From an uncultured SAR86 cluster bacterium (GTDB taxonomy: Bacteria; Pseudomonadota; Gammaproteobacteria; Magnimaribacterales; D2472): 64,000 nt of DNA. Position numbers and translations under genes: made by a program. Each line of letters begins with the position of its first letter. Within the stretch, counting starts at the first letter, position 1. The stretch lies in NCBI GenBank assembly GCA_905181645.1, contig CAJIYN010000001.1, forward strand, positions 785,334 through 849,333. Reading direction: 5' to 3'. Of the stretch, positions 18,158 through 34,200 are shown piece after piece. The notes below the pieces were generated by a model. That model worked only from the letters and a program-made list of their open reading frames with translations, was not told where the DNA came from and did no database searches.

Positions 18158-19564
18158 ATGAAAAAATTTAAATTAAATACAGAATCCAAAGCTTGGATAG
18201 CTTATGACGCTGGGAATTCAGCTTTTGCAACAACTATTGTTGCAGCATTCTTCCCTATTTTTTACAAAGAGTTCTGGTCATCAGGAGTTGATAGTCTTAC
18301 AGCAGCATCCTATTACAGCTGGACACTTACTATAAGCAATTTGGCTTTACTATTTACTGCTCCAATTATTGGATCAATAACTGATCTATCCAGAACAACT
18401 AAAAGATTATTTGCATCTTTTACTTTAGTTTCAATCTTTTTTGTTGGACTGTTATACACCTTAGATCTTGGGGCATGGTTTCAAGCATTAATATTTTTTG
18501 GAATTGCTAATTATTGTTTCTCTGCGGGTAATATTTTATATGACAAGATGCTAGTTCAAATTGCACCTCAGTCACAATTAACAAGAATTTCAAGTCTGGG
18601 GTTTGCTTTTGGGTATTTAGGCGGAGGCATGTTATTTTTAGTTAACGCAGTTATGACTTTGTATCCAGAGTCTTTTGGCCTTGACGATGCATCTGAGGCA
18701 ATTCGCTGGTCGTTCATCATGGTATCTATTTGGTGGAGCTTATTTTTAATACCACTTGTTATTCATTTTAAAGATAGGGGTGTTGCCTTGTATTTATTCG
18801 CAATCAGACATCGCCCACAGCGTCTGTTTTTATCACTCTAAAAAATATTTCTCAACATAAAAATGCTTTTCTATTTTTGCTGGCTTTCTTCTTATATATA
18901 GATGGCGTCCATACCGTTATGGCGTTAGCGTCTACTTTTGCTTTAAATCTTGGATTGGAGAGTAGTGCTGTTATTACTGGGTTGATTCTTGTTCAATTTG
19001 TAGCATTTCCAGCTACCTTAATTTGGTCCAAAATTTCTGCAAAATATGGAGATAGATCAGTTATTAATATATGCATCATTGTTTACATAGCAATTGTGGT
19101 TTACTCAACTACGCTCTCTTCAGCAGCAGAATTTTACATATTAGCTGCAGGCGTTGGATCAGTTCAAGGAGGAATTCAGGCTTGTTCAAGAAGTCTGTTT
19201 GGGAAATTAGTACCCGAAGAAAAAGCGGGTGAATTTTTTGGATTTTTTAATACTTTTGGAAAGGCTGGTGCTTTTATAGGACCTGTCTGGAATGTAACTT
19301 CAGCTCTGCATACACCGCTAATGTCTGTGACGAATGCAATTTCTGGCATTGTCATCGTAGGTGCAATATTGCAAGTTGTTGAAATTAACGGAGAAATAAT
19401 AACATTTAGCAGCATTTTAGGAGCTTTTGCTATATTTTTTGCAGCTATTAACATTTTTGGCTCTATTAGACCCATTTTCTGTCATAACATCAGCAATAAT
19501 AATTCCCATGTATTACTTTGCTAAAAAGTTTTTTGTAAATCTTAAGACGAAATATTTTTCTTAG
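18158..19564 (+). CDS. MFS transporter, UMF1 (Atg22-like) family, frameshifted, with pntA patch
   Basis: Inner-membrane permease; substrate unknown. The N-terminal half has the UMF1 hallmark [37 protein letters not shown] and [16 protein letters not shown] frameshift near 18805 leads to the second half ([48 protein letters not shown]). At 19288 the sequence jumps to transhydrogenase, and at about 19465 the MFS tail resumes in another frame ([18 protein letters not shown]) to the stop at 19562-19564. Part of the last helices is missing. The end overlaps the convergent phosphodiesterase gene. Confidence 0.8.
19288..19461 (+). pseudogene. Fragment of NAD(P) transhydrogenase alpha subunit (pntA-like)
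   Basis: Reads in frame with the MFS protein but encodes [20 protein letters not shown] and then VIVGAILQV and [17 protein letters not shown]. This is the strongly conserved membrane-domain segment of PntA/PntAB. No start or stop of its own. Confidence 0.85.
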
Positions 19565-20284
19565 CTAAAAGTTGCTTAAGCTCCAAAGGTTTATCAGTAA
19601 TAATTCCATCAACACCCATTGATATAAGTTTATCCATTGTCTGAATATCGTTAATGGTCCAAACAATAATTTTCAAACCTTTATTTTGAACATAATTTAT
19701 GAATCTTTTAGTGACTATTTTTATACCATATTGATATATAGGCACTTGAAGACATTGTCCATGAATAGATTTTGAGTAAAGACCAAAACTTGCAAGCAAT
19801 GTTTTAATTATTTCCTTGGGGCCCATTGATATACAGATATCAGGATATAAATTTCTAACTACTTCGAGCCGTTTGCTTGAAAAGCTCGCAATGCAGACTC
19901 GACTGAGTGCATTACATTCTTCAATAACTTTTAACGCAGGTAATGCAACATCATCAGTTTTTACATCAATTTGGAAGAGGGTAGTCGGAAGGCTTTCCAG
20001 TACAGATCTGAGAGTAGGAATTTTATGATCAGAAAAAATTACTAAATCATCTTTTTTCAATTAACTCATTAAATAATTTTTTTTTAACAACAATCCTTGA
20101 TAAGTCTTCATCATGAAATATATATGGAATTCCATCAGAGGTAACTTGAACATCGGTTTCAATATATTCACATCCTATGTCATGAGCGTACTGAAAAGAT
20201 TCTAGGGTATTTTCATTGGCCTCTAAATGCACCCCCTCTATGGGCTAGAACCGCCATGCCTTGAAAGTCTAAATAATGTTTCAT
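19542..20284 (-). CDS. Glycerophosphodiester phosphodiesterase (frameshifted)
   Basis: Hydrolyses glycerophosphodiesters to glycerol-3-phosphate. The ATG at 20284 leads to the metal-site motif LAHRGG; frame changes follow near 20232 and 20060. The second piece contains NENTLESFQYAHDIGCEYIE (active-site Glu) and YIFHDEDLSR, then FQIDVKTD and IIVWTIND with GVDGIITDKP at the end. About 245 residues, the usual size for the soluble GDPD domain. No signal peptide, so cytoplasmic. Confidence 0.88.
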
Positions 20285-20325
20285 AAGCTAATATTACTGT
20301 AAAATAAGAGTTAAATTATATCCTA

Positions 20326-21456
20326 ATGGTTGCACGTGAAAAGATTTGATTCTATTAGACCTTACACTGATTCAGAAGTACAAAGTGTACTTCAGCAATT
20401 ATCTACAAATAGTGATGTTGTAAAAGCTTTTATTTCTGCTACTAAGTTTGGCTTTTTAACAAAGATACCTTTTAGCGTATGGATTGCATCTAAGATTCTT
20501 CAAACAAAGATTAAAAATATTCATACTATTAATGACTATCAATCTATTTTTGAGAATTTAGTTAGCAATATGATTGATACAAAAACTTCAGGTTTTACTT
20601 GTAACGGCTTTCAAAATATCAAACCAAATATGTCATATTTGTATATGTCTAATCATAGAGATATTACCGTTGATCCAGCTTTATTAAATTTCCTGCTGCA
20701 TAAGAACAATCTAATAACAACTAATATCGCAGTAGGCAATAACTTAATGAGTGAAGCTTGGGCTTCAGACCTAATGAGACTCAATAAAAGTTTTATTATT
20801 GATAATAAAATCTAAACGTGAAATATATCAGGGACTTAATTTAGCTTCTGAGTATATTGAGGACAGTATTTTAGATAAAAATGAGCCTATCTGGATCGCT
20901 CAAAAACAAGGAAGGGCAAAAGATGGCCTGGATAAAACTGATCCCGCTTTATTAAAAATGATTCATTTAATTAATAGAAAATCTATACCAATTAGTGATT
21001 ACTTTAATTCTCTATGCTTTATACCTGTAGCAGTTTCATATGAATTTGATCCCAATGACTTATTCAAAGCAAACGAACTTCATGCCATTGAAACCCATCA
21101 AGAATACCAAAAAACAGATAAAGAAGATTTAAATAGCATTACTAACGGCATCTCAGGACAGAAGGGTATGGTGAACTTGAGTATCGGGTCACCTATCAAG
21201 TTTACCAAGGAAAGCTATGAAGATTCTGCAAAATTAATTTCGTCCCAATCTAGATTTATATGAATTACAGCCTTCAAATTTTGCTGCATGCCAATTACAA
21301 AATATTAAATACACTCTTGATTGTAATTTTTCTAAGGATCAAATTAATTTTGCTAAAGATTATCTTGAAAACAGAACTAGGGGACTTGAACCAGGAATTA
21401 AAGCATTACTATTGCAGCAATACTCTAATCCTGTAATTCAAAAGGAAGCACTATAA
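20326..21456 (+). CDS. PlsC-like phospholipid acyltransferase (frameshifted)
   Basis: The family-wide start FDSIRPYTDSEVQSVLQQL is reached from TTG at 20330, or from ATG at 20326 with a lost base. The acyltransferase motif is YMSNHRDITVDPALLNF (about residues 105-120), and IWIAQKQGRAKDGLDKTDPA supplies the glycerol-phosphate-binding block. Frames change near 20805 and 21240; the end reads TRGLEPGIKALLLQQYSNP. This large PlsC-like family is often misannotated in proteobacteria. Its position beside the phosphodiesterase fits lipid turnover. Confidence 0.72.
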
Positions 21457-21457
21457 T

Positions 21458-22734
21458 TTAAAAACTATATCCTTGTTCGTTGTGCTCATTAATATCAACA
21501 CCTTCAGACTCTACATCTTCACTTACACGGATATCAGTAAAGACACTTATAGCTCTAATAATTAAAGTTAATAGCTGAAAGCCCATCACCATTATCACTC
21601 AATTGAATTTTTAATTGAACTAGAGCTCCACCTTCAGCAATACCCGCAGCACCAGATCCTAAAAATCCATCTGGACTACCAACAAAACATAGCATTATTA
21701 TTCCAAGCATTCCACCAACACCATGAACTGGAAATACATCCAAGGAATCATCAATTTTAAAGTAACCTTTAATAATTTGAGTGGCATAAAAACAAACTAA
21801 ACCAGCTGAAAACCCAATTAATAAAGCTCCTTGAGGGCCAACAGTTCCAGAGGCAGGCGTGATAGTTGCTAGACCAGCTACCATACCTGTAGCTATACCA
21901 ATCATAGTTGCTTTACCTTGTTTAACCCATTCAATGCCCATCCAGGTTAAAGCTCCTACAGCAGCACTTATATGAGTAACTAACATAGCCATCCCAGCTG
22001 ATCCATCCGCAGCTACGGCACTCCCAGCGTTAAATCCAAACCAACCAACCCAAAGCATAGATGCTCCAATCATGACCATAGTTCTATTGTGAGGTGGCAT
22101 TGGTGTTTGCATGAATCCCTTTCTCTGTCCAAGATATATTGCTGCTACAAGAGCTCCTATTCCACAAGTGGCATGAACCACAAGCCCGCCAGCAAAATCT
22201 ATAACACCTATATTTGCCAGATAGCCTCCACCCCAAACCATATGACAGGCTGGTAGATAAACAAAAGTAAACCAAAGAACGGAAAATACACAAATAGGCC
22301 CCAAACTTCATTCTTTCAGCAAATGCTCCAACAACAAGTGCCGGGGTGATTATTGCAAATGTCATTTGAAACATAACAAAGAGTGACTCAGGAATAGTTC
22401 CAGTCATTGAATCTCTTTCAACGCCATTAAGAAATATTGCACTTAGATCTCCAATAAATTGACCATCACCTTTAAATGCTAAGCTATATCCATATATAAC
22501 CCAACAGACAGAGACTAAACAGGCGATTGCAAAGCATTGCATTAAAACTGAAAGAACATTCTTTGATCGAACAAGGCCTCCATAAAATAAAGCGAGTCCA
22601 GGCAATGTCATAAAGAGCACTAATGCAGTAGATGTTAATATCCAAGAAGTATCCCCAGAACTTAAATCCTGCGCTAAAAGTGTTGGCGCGAAGGTGCTCA
22701 ATGAGCAACCTAATAGTAATTTTTTAATAGCCAT
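21458..22734 (-). CDS. amtB: Ammonium transporter Amt (two frameshifts)
   Basis: Inner-membrane ammonium channel. It has a signal-like start (MAIKKLLLGCSLSTFAPTLLAQ) and GDTSWILTSTALVLFMTLPG with the GLALFYGGLVRSKNVLS block. After a frameshift near 22300 come FAGGLVVHATCGIGAL (first pore His), WVGWFGFNAGSAV and DVFPVHGVGGMLGI (second pore His). Another frame change near 21590 leads to the cytoplasmic tail RVSEDVESEGVDINEHNEQG, which contacts GlnK. It starts at the end of glnK in one operon. Confidence 0.93.
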
Positions 22735-22735
22735 A

Positions 22736-23691
<956 letters not shown>

Positions 23692-23835
23692 TTAATATCT
23701 CCTTAATATAGGTTAAAAAAATCGTTCTATAACTTTAGTAAAGCAATTTTCATGCCAAAAAAATGGTTTCATTTAGTAGCTGTTTATATAGCCGTTAATG
23801 GTTATAATTCCTGTCTAAGTTTTTACGGAGTTAAT

Positions 23836-24585
<750 letters not shown>

Positions 24586-24589
<4 letters not shown>

Positions 24590-25576
24590 AAACTTATAAA
24601 GCCTATCTTAATTGAAGAAAAAGACGGCGTTTATGCAGGATCTATTCAGTTAATAAATACACCTGAAATTGAAGACAATCATTTGATAATTGATGTTGAA
24701 TATTCATCCTTAAACTATAAAGACGCTTTATCAGCCTCAGGTCCTAAAAGTGGTGTAACAAGGAATTATCCATTTGTTCCTGGTATTGATGCGGTAGGAA
24801 AAGTTTCTCAATCATCATCTGATAGATTTAATATTGGCGATGAGGTAATAGTCACTGGTTATAGTATGGGCATGAGTGTCTATGGCGGATTTGGTGCAGT
24901 TATTCATGTTCCTGCAAACTGGGCAGCCAAACTTCCTGCAAACTTATCAGCAAAAGAAGCTATGAATTATGGTACAGCGGGTTTGACAGCTGCAGCATCT
25001 ATTAAAAAGATCATTGATAATGGGGTAGATAAAGATAAACCAATATTGGTCTCAGGCGCTACAGGCGGGGTTGGCTCTGTTGCAGTAAATATACTAAATA
25101 AATTAGGGTATAAGGTCCATGCAATTACAGGAAAAAATACTGAAGATCAGTTTCTTAAATCAATTGGTGCTGACTCTATTTTGCTTAGAAGTGAATTTAT
25201 GGAGAATCCAACTAGACCATTAGATAAAGCTATATATGGTGGCGCTGTTGATACGGTTGGTGGAGATATACTTGCTAAAATTATTTCAATGATAGCTCCA
25301 AAATGCTCAGTATCAGCATGTGGTAATGTTGCTGGAATGGAACTAAATACAACAGTGTTTCCTTTTATTTTAAGAGGAGTTTCTTTGCTAGGTATTGATT
25401 CTGCTGAATCTGCTATTGAATTTAAGGAATCCATTTGGGATCTCTTGTCAGGAAAGTGGAAAGTTGACCTTGAAAACTCTTCAAAGACAATTAGCTTAAG
25501 TGATGTTGGCGAAGAAATTAAAAGAATTTTAAATGGCGAGCAGGTCGGAAGAGTCGTCATTAAACATGGAGAATAA
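24586..25576 (+). CDS. Acrylyl-CoA reductase-like oxidoreductase (AcuI/YhdH family, MDR)
   Basis: NADPH-dependent medium-chain reductase without catalytic zinc. The ATG at 24586 (MKTYKAYL) is followed by a one-base shift near 24612. Then come the family pattern EYSSLNYKDALSASG, PFVPGIDAVGKV, GFGAVIHVPANWAAKLP and the nucleotide-binding turn VSGATGGVGSVAV. The ending IKRILNGEQVGRVVIKHGE is typical. AcuI acts on acrylyl-CoA in DMSP and 3-hydroxypropionate use; the exact substrate is not proven here. It forms an operon with the dehydrogenase. Confidence 0.85.
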
Positions 25577-25580
25577 AAAT

Positions 25581-25712
25581 ATGAAAGACGATATAGATAC
25601 TTTTTATGATGATGTAGAATCAAATGAAGATAGCAAATCTGATGCTAAAGTTTCATTTATTATTATTGTCGTTGCTGTAATAGCTGCGCTTTATTGGGTT
25701 TCAGGGCAATAA
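25581..25712 (+). CDS. 43-residue membrane protein
   Basis: ATG 4 bases after the AcuI-like gene. The product is MKDDIDTFYDDVESNEDSKS, then DAKVSFIIIVVAVIAALYWVS and GQ: an acidic cytoplasmic tail and one membrane helix. The frame is intact. No family recognised. It ends 2 bases before the convergent trxB stop. Confidence 0.5.
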   Translation: MKDDIDTFYDDVESNEDSKSDAKVSFIIIVVAVIAALYWVSGQ

Positions 25713-25714
25713 AT

Positions 25715-26644
<930 letters not shown>

Positions 26645-26724
26645 GTAGCAAAATTATAATTCAAATATACACAAATTGTGATTAATTCCAATATAATTAA
26701 TCATATATTAATAATATTTAAACA

Positions 26725-28977
26725 ATGAATTCTCCATATACTAAAAGCATCTTTAAGAGTTTTCTTGGATTCGCTCTTTTAGGTTTATGTTTATATATTT
26801 TTATAGCACTTATTTCTTACAATTCATCTGATCCAGGCTTTTCTTCCTTTTCTTCCAATCAAGAAATTTAATGAACCTGATTTAACGCTGCTTAAAACCA
26901 CAATAAACAACCACGGAGGTCAAGTATGTATAAATCGGTCTGACTTTAATGGTCTAGAAATGACATTTTTTTCTAGTAAATATTCTTCAAAAGCTAAATC
27001 ATATTTCCGTTTACTTGGAGCAATAGTTACAGTTTTATGTGCATGCTCTTTATTTGAATTTTACTTAGAAGGTAAGACTTACCCTGAATTATCTGCAGGC
27101 GGCTTTGTTGGCAATTCAATATTTACTTTTTTATCAAGCATCTTTGGTCAGATAGGATCTTTGATATTTTTAATACTATTTTTAATACCTTCCTTCGCCT
27201 TAGCATTTAATTTTAGCTGGTCCAAAGTAATAGATTTAGTAGGTTCATTCTTACTTTTAGCAGCTAACAAATTAAAAGAGATAACTTTAAATTTTTATAA
27301 CAAAATTAAAAATTTCATTAAGAAATCAAGAGAAAAACAAAGATTGAGAGTTGAAGCTAATACAAAAAGAAAAGATGAAGAAGTTGCTCTAAAAAAACCT
27401 ATTGAAATTAAAACCCCTGTTCAAGAGATTCAAAAAACTCCTGAGCCAGAAAGAACTAAATCAGACATTAAACCAATTCCCAAAAATACTTCGACTGTAA
27501 AACCTGTATCTGAAGATAAAAAAACTAGAATGCCGAGCACTGAGCTCTTAGATAGGGCTCTTGATGATGGTTCATCTTTATCTCAAGAAGATTTAAGCGC
27601 TCTAGCAAGTTTGCTAGAACTAAAACTTGCTGAATTTGGTGTAACTGCCGATGTTGTTTCTGTTTTACCTGGGCCAGTTGTTACTAGGTTTGAGATAGAA
27701 TTAGCTCCTGGCACAAAAGCTAGTAAAGTTACAAATATTGCTCAAGATATAGCTAGATCTTTGGCGGTAAGCAGTGTCAGGGTGGTAGAGGTTATTGAAG
27801 GAAAATCTGTAGTAGGTATTGAGATACCAAATACAAATCGTAAAATGGTTAGATTAACTGAAATTCTTTCCTCACAAGCCTTTAAGAATTCACCTTCCAG
27901 TTTAACTTTAGCACTGGGTCATGATATTTCTGGAAACCCTGTTGTTGTTGATCTTGCTAAAATGCCGCATTTATTAGTTGCTGGTACCACAGGATCGGGT
28001 AAATCTGTTGGTGTAAATGCTATGTTATTAAGTTTATTATTTAAATCTGATCCAGAGGATGTTCGTTTAATTATGATTGATCCTAAAATGCTTGAGCTAT
28101 CTGTTTATGATGGAATTCCTCATTTATTAACTCCAGTTATTACTGAATTGAGGCTGGCCATGCACTAAACTGGTGTGTTGCAGAGATGGATCGAAGATAT
28201 AAGCTGATGTCCGTGATGGGTGTTAGAAATCTAGCAGGGTTTAATAAAAAGATTGAAGATGCTGCTGCTAATGGAAAACAGATAATAGATCAAACTATTG
28301 TCTTATCTAGAAAAATTACCTTCTGAAGTAGTAGTAGATGAGTTTGCTGACATGATGATGCTTGTTGGTAAAAAAGTAGAACACCTAATTGCTAGAATAG
28401 CCCAAAAAGCTAGAGCAGCAGGAATACATCTTATTGTTGCTACCCAAAGACCTTCAGTTGATGTTATTACGGGGTTAATAAAGGCGAATATCCCAACAAG
28501 AATTGGTTTTCAAGTTTCTCAAAAATTGATTCTAGAACTATCTTAGACAGTGGTGGTGCAGAACAATTATTGGGCTATGGAGATATGCTTTATCTTCCTC
28601 CTGGAGTTGGTGTTCCTGTTAGAGTTCATGGTGCTTTTGTTGGTGATGATGAAGTGCATAGAGTTGTTGATAGTTGGAAAAAAAGAGCTGAACCTAATTA
28701 CCTTGATGAGATCACCTCTGATCTCCAAGAGACAGGTCCGATACCAGGCTGGTCTGGATCAGAAACCTCATCATCTGAAGATGCAGATGAGCTATATGAT
28801 GAAGCTGTTAATTTTGTTATTGACTCGAGAAGGGCATCTATATCTGCTGTGCAGAGAAAATTAAGAATAGGTTACAACAGAGCAGCTAGACTTATAGAAA
28901 CTATGGAAGAGGCCGGCCTTGTATCAGAAATGAGCTCAAATGGTTCAAGAGAAGTAATGGTCCCAAAAAGAACATAA
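26725..28977 (+). CDS. ftsK: DNA translocase FtsK (frameshifts and foreign patch)
   Basis: Septal DNA pump. The ATG at 26725 gives the first membrane helix, then a patch at about 26866-26965 breaks the domain; further helices follow ([36 protein letters not shown]). A short charged linker precedes the motor: alpha domain [14 protein letters not shown], Walker [20 protein letters not shown], Walker [31 protein letters not shown]. The C-terminal gamma winged helix is [20 protein letters not shown]. Frames change near 28160, 28300 and 28530. About 750 residues, compact for FtsK. Confidence 0.93.
26866..26965 (+). pseudogene. Foreign coding segment inside ftsK, histidine-kinase-like
   Basis: Reads [20 protein letters not shown] followed by [15 protein letters not shown]. 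The NHGG-V...G-TF pattern resembles the end of a histidine-kinase ATPase domain. It displaces the second membrane helix of FtsK. Confidence 0.35.
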
Positions 28978-28982
28978 CTTTA

Positions 28983-29497
28983 ATGAGATTAATATATTTA
29001 GCCCATATTTAGCTCTTTTACTTATTCTGATGATTTAATAGATTTATTTAATCAATCCATACAAACCGCAAATCTAGCTTTTGTTCAATCTTCTATCAAT
29101 CCATACACAAATTCAATTGATAAAAGTGAAGGAAGAATTGTAAGAGATAAAGAGAGGAGCAATTTTTTATGTTGATCACCCTTTTAAAGAAAAATATGAA
29201 CTGACTAAGGATGAAATTATCATTACAGACATAGAGCTAAATCAGACATCAAGAATGCAGTTAAGCGATCTTGAAGACAACATGCTAATAGATATCCTTT
29301 TAAATGGTCTTGCTGTTAATAATTCAAGTTACGATTTAGAATTTGACAGAGACACTATCTTTATTAAGTCTTCGCTTGGAGAGGGTTACAATCAAATAGA
29401 GGTTAAATTTAAAGAGAATAAGATTTATTATTTAAAATATAATGACAATCTTAATATTGAGAATTTAATTATGTTTAAAAACTTAGCAGTGAATTGA
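28983..29497 (+). CDS. lolA: Outer-membrane lipoprotein carrier LolA (frameshifted)
   Basis: Periplasmic chaperone for lipoproteins. Position directly after ftsK is the usual place. The ATG at 28983 gives MRLIYLAHI, then frames change near 29010 and 29160. The readable parts include SEGRIVRDKE, GAIFYVDHPFKEKYELTKDE (the LolA strand before the lipid pocket) and LLNGLAVNNSSYDLEF. About 170 residues; the signal peptide is damaged. It overlaps fluC by one base. Confidence 0.72.
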
Positions 29498-29858
29498 TGA
29501 ACATTTTATTTATAGGAATTGGTGGAGCCTTGGGAGCTATTTCTAGATATGGGCTAACAGAAATAATTACAAAATATTTTTCAACTAGCCAGCACATAGG
29601 AACACTTGGGGTTAACTTCTTGGGTGTTTTCTTGTAGGTTTACTTTTTGGGTTATTTGCAGATATGAAATCTGAGATGCAGGTTTTTTTTGTTATAGGTT
29701 TTCTAGGTTCTTTTACTACTATGTCTGCTTTTTCTTTTCAAACATTAGAAATGTTCAATAATCAAAACTTTGGTGAGGCTGCTCTATATATATTAATGAC
29801 AATTGTATTTACAATAATGTTTACATATATAGGTTTGACCTTAGGAGAGCTAAAGTAA
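29497..29858 (+). CDS. crcB: Fluoride channel FluC/CrcB (one frameshift)
   Basis: Four-helix dual-topology fluoride exporter. It has the start FIGIGGALGAISRYGLTE, the conserved GTLGVNFLGVF, and after a lost base near 29635 GLLFGLFAD and GFLGSFTTMSAFSFQTLEM with the pore Phe/Thr cluster. About 120 residues. Placed between lolA and serS in one run. Confidence 0.9.
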
Positions 29859-29859
29859 G

Positions 29860-31059
<1,200 letters not shown>

Positions 31060-31084
31060 ATTTATGGATAAAACCCACATTGAT

Positions 31085-31102
31085 TTAACTTAATCAAGTT
31101 AA
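31085..31102. repeat. Perfect inverted repeat upstream of the Oar-like receptor
   Basis: TTAACTT (31085-31091) AATC AAGTTAA (31096-31102): a 7-bp perfect dyad with 4-base spacer, between serS and the next receptor gene. No T-tract follows, so it is more like an operator than a terminator. Confidence 0.35.
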
Positions 31103-31228
31103 GATCTGAGAAGTTTCAAAAGCTGACAAAGAAATCACCTTAATGGTTCTATTTTCCCTTTCATAGGTTCATGAAAAGGTATATTATTAGTTTATATTAA
31201 TCTTATCTTACAAAAAGAGGGAACTGTT

Positions 31229-34200
31229 ATGAATAAGTGGTATTTATCTTTGTTAACTGTATTTTTTATTAGTGGATCTGTCTATGCAGCCAATGAAACA
31301 ACATCTTCAATTCGTGGTGATGTAAATGTTTCAGGAGCTACTATACAAATCACACATACTCCAACTGGGTCTTCAAAAACTGTAGTTTCTGGTGGCGATG
31401 GAACATTTTCTGTTGCTAACTTGAGGCCAGGCGGACCATATGTAATTAAAGTAAGCAAAACAGGATACAGTCCTGAAATGCTTTCTAATGTTTTTCTAAA
31501 TGTATCTCAAACGTCCAATATTGATGTCAACCTTTCAGGGGGCTCAATGGATGAAGTTGTGGTAACTGGCTCTAAAACATCATTTACTAAATTTGGTTCT
31601 GGTTTAGCAATTTCTGCAGCTGATATTGAAGGTACTCCTAGTATCGAAAGATCTATCTCTGAATATGTTAAAAAAAGATTCAAGAATCTTTGTTGAAGGA
31701 ACATCAAGAAATGCAACGATTTCTGTTTCAGGTACTAATAATAGATATAACAACTTTACTGTTGACGGTGTTGCTCAGAATTATCCATGGAACATTAAAT
31801 GCTAATGGTTTTCCATCAGTTAGAAACCCAATAAGTATCGAAACATTAGAGCAAATTTCAGTTGATATCAGCCCATATGATGTTTCTAAAGGTAACTTTA
31901 CAGGTGCAAGTATCAATGCTGTAACTAAATCAGGAACTAACGAATTTAAAGGCATGGGTTATTACTACTCAACAGATGAAAATAATGTTGGTGACTTAAA
32001 TGGAAGCGCTCCAAGTCAGTTCGAAGATGAGACTACTGGTTTTGTTTTAGGCGGACCTATTATTAAAGACAAACTTTTCTTCTTTACTGCATTTGAAGAA
32101 TTTGAATCTTTAACTCCTTCTGAAGAGGTAGTTTATAGAATAGCAGATCAAGCTCTTATAGATAGAATTACAAATATTACAAAAACTTTGTATAACTATG
32201 ATCCAGGATCACCAAATTTCTCTCCTCCACCAGAAATGGCCGAGAAGCAACTTACAAAGATTGATTACATTGTGAACGACAGAAATAGATTAGAGTATGT
32301 TTACAGTTATTCAGAAGATAACTCTGTAAAACCTTATAACTACGATATTAGATTTAGTTCTCATTATTACAACTATCCAACAACGAATGAGAAATCTACT
32401 TATTCTTGGTATGGTGATTTAACAGATAATTTCTATGTACAAGCTAAATTTTCAGATGTCGAATACACAAATGATCAGGATGCTTTGGGTGGAGAAGATT
32501 TCCCTCATGTTGAAATTAGAATTACTGATTCAATGGGTGGATATACAAGTGGTTCTAGAGAATCAATCTTCCTAGGTGGAGATAAGTACAGAAGTGCTAA
32601 TGAAACATCTGCTACTGATGAAATTTTAAATATTAAAGGTGTATTAACAGTTGGCGATCATGAAATCACTATGGGCTTTGACACTATAGATAAATTTGTA
32701 AGTAATTTATTTATTTCAAGAGAAGATGGTAAATATACTTTTGAAGGTGTAGATAATTTTGAAGCAGGTGTTCCAAGTTTCTTTAGATTTAATCAATCAG
32801 CTACTGGAAACCCTTATGATGCTGCAGCAGCTTTCTCAGGTACTTTTAAAACTATCTATATCCAAGATAAGATGTATGTTTCAGATATATTAACAATATT
32901 AGCTGGTGTTAGATTTGATTCATTTGCAATGGATAATGGACCTATGTATAACGAATTAGCTTCACAAAAACATGGTTTTTCTAATTCTACACCTGCTAAG
33001 TCAAGAATTATTCAGCCTAGAGTTGGATTTAATTTAGATGCAACAGATTTAATGTTCTCAAATTCAAGCAGGGTAGTTTCTGCTGAGTTAAGAGGTGGAA
33101 TTGGTCTATTTGCTGGAAGAGTTCCAAATGTTTGGTTAGCAAGCCCATTCTCTAATACTGGTGTTGCTACTTACGGTGCTAGATATTATGACCCATGTCC
33201 TGTTGCTGGAGATCCAACATGTTTTTATGGAGATGCTGATCTTTATACTTTAATTCCTCCAGGATCTGTTTCTCCAGGTGGAGCTGAGGCTATTGACCCA
33301 AACTACGAAACTCCATCAACTTGGAAGACTTCAGTAGAGTTAGATCTAACAAATCGCAACCAATACAAGATATTTTTGCTCAAATAAATGAGCGTTTAAA
33401 CGGTGTTTTAGAAAAGAACCAAGACAAATTAGATGATGTTGCTTGGCAAGAAGAATAGTTTCTTATAACGGTTATGGACACACAGTAATAACTAATGCTG
33501 AAGGCACAAGCTCTGAGTCAATGACTTTTGGATTTGATAAAGACTTTGATAATGGTAGAAGCATTTTCCTTAGCTACACAGGCATGAAAGCTTCAAGTGG
33601 TTGGTCGGCAACCTCATCACAGGCTTCATCTAACTTACGTTATATGCCAAATGCTGATATTAAGAATGTTCCTACAGCGCCAACAAATTGGTCAAATGAG
33701 CATAGACTTGTTATGGGCTTAGATAAAACAATGAATATCTTTGAAGGAGCTCCTACAAAGGTTTCACTTTTCTACAAAGCATATTCAGGATCACCATATA
33801 GTTATGTGCTTGATGGATTTGATAACGGAATGGATGATGCAAGTACATTAATGTATGTTCCAACAGCGAACGATCCTAATGTTGTCTATGATGGCGTATC
33901 AGAAAATGATGTACTGAATGCTATCAATACAGCAGGTTTAGGTAGTTGGCAGGGAAGAGTTATGCCTAGAAATCATTCTACATTACCTTGGACTAAGCAA
34001 CTTGATATGAGAATTGCGCAAGAAATTCCAACTTTTGTTGATGGACATAAATTATTTGTGTATTTTGATGTTCTTAATTTAATGAACTTCATTGATGATG
34101 AAAAAGGTCATCAGAAGTACTATAGATATGGATCAAGAGGTCTTCTTGAATCAGATGGATTTAATTCATCAGGTCAAATCATCATCACTGGTATAGATGA

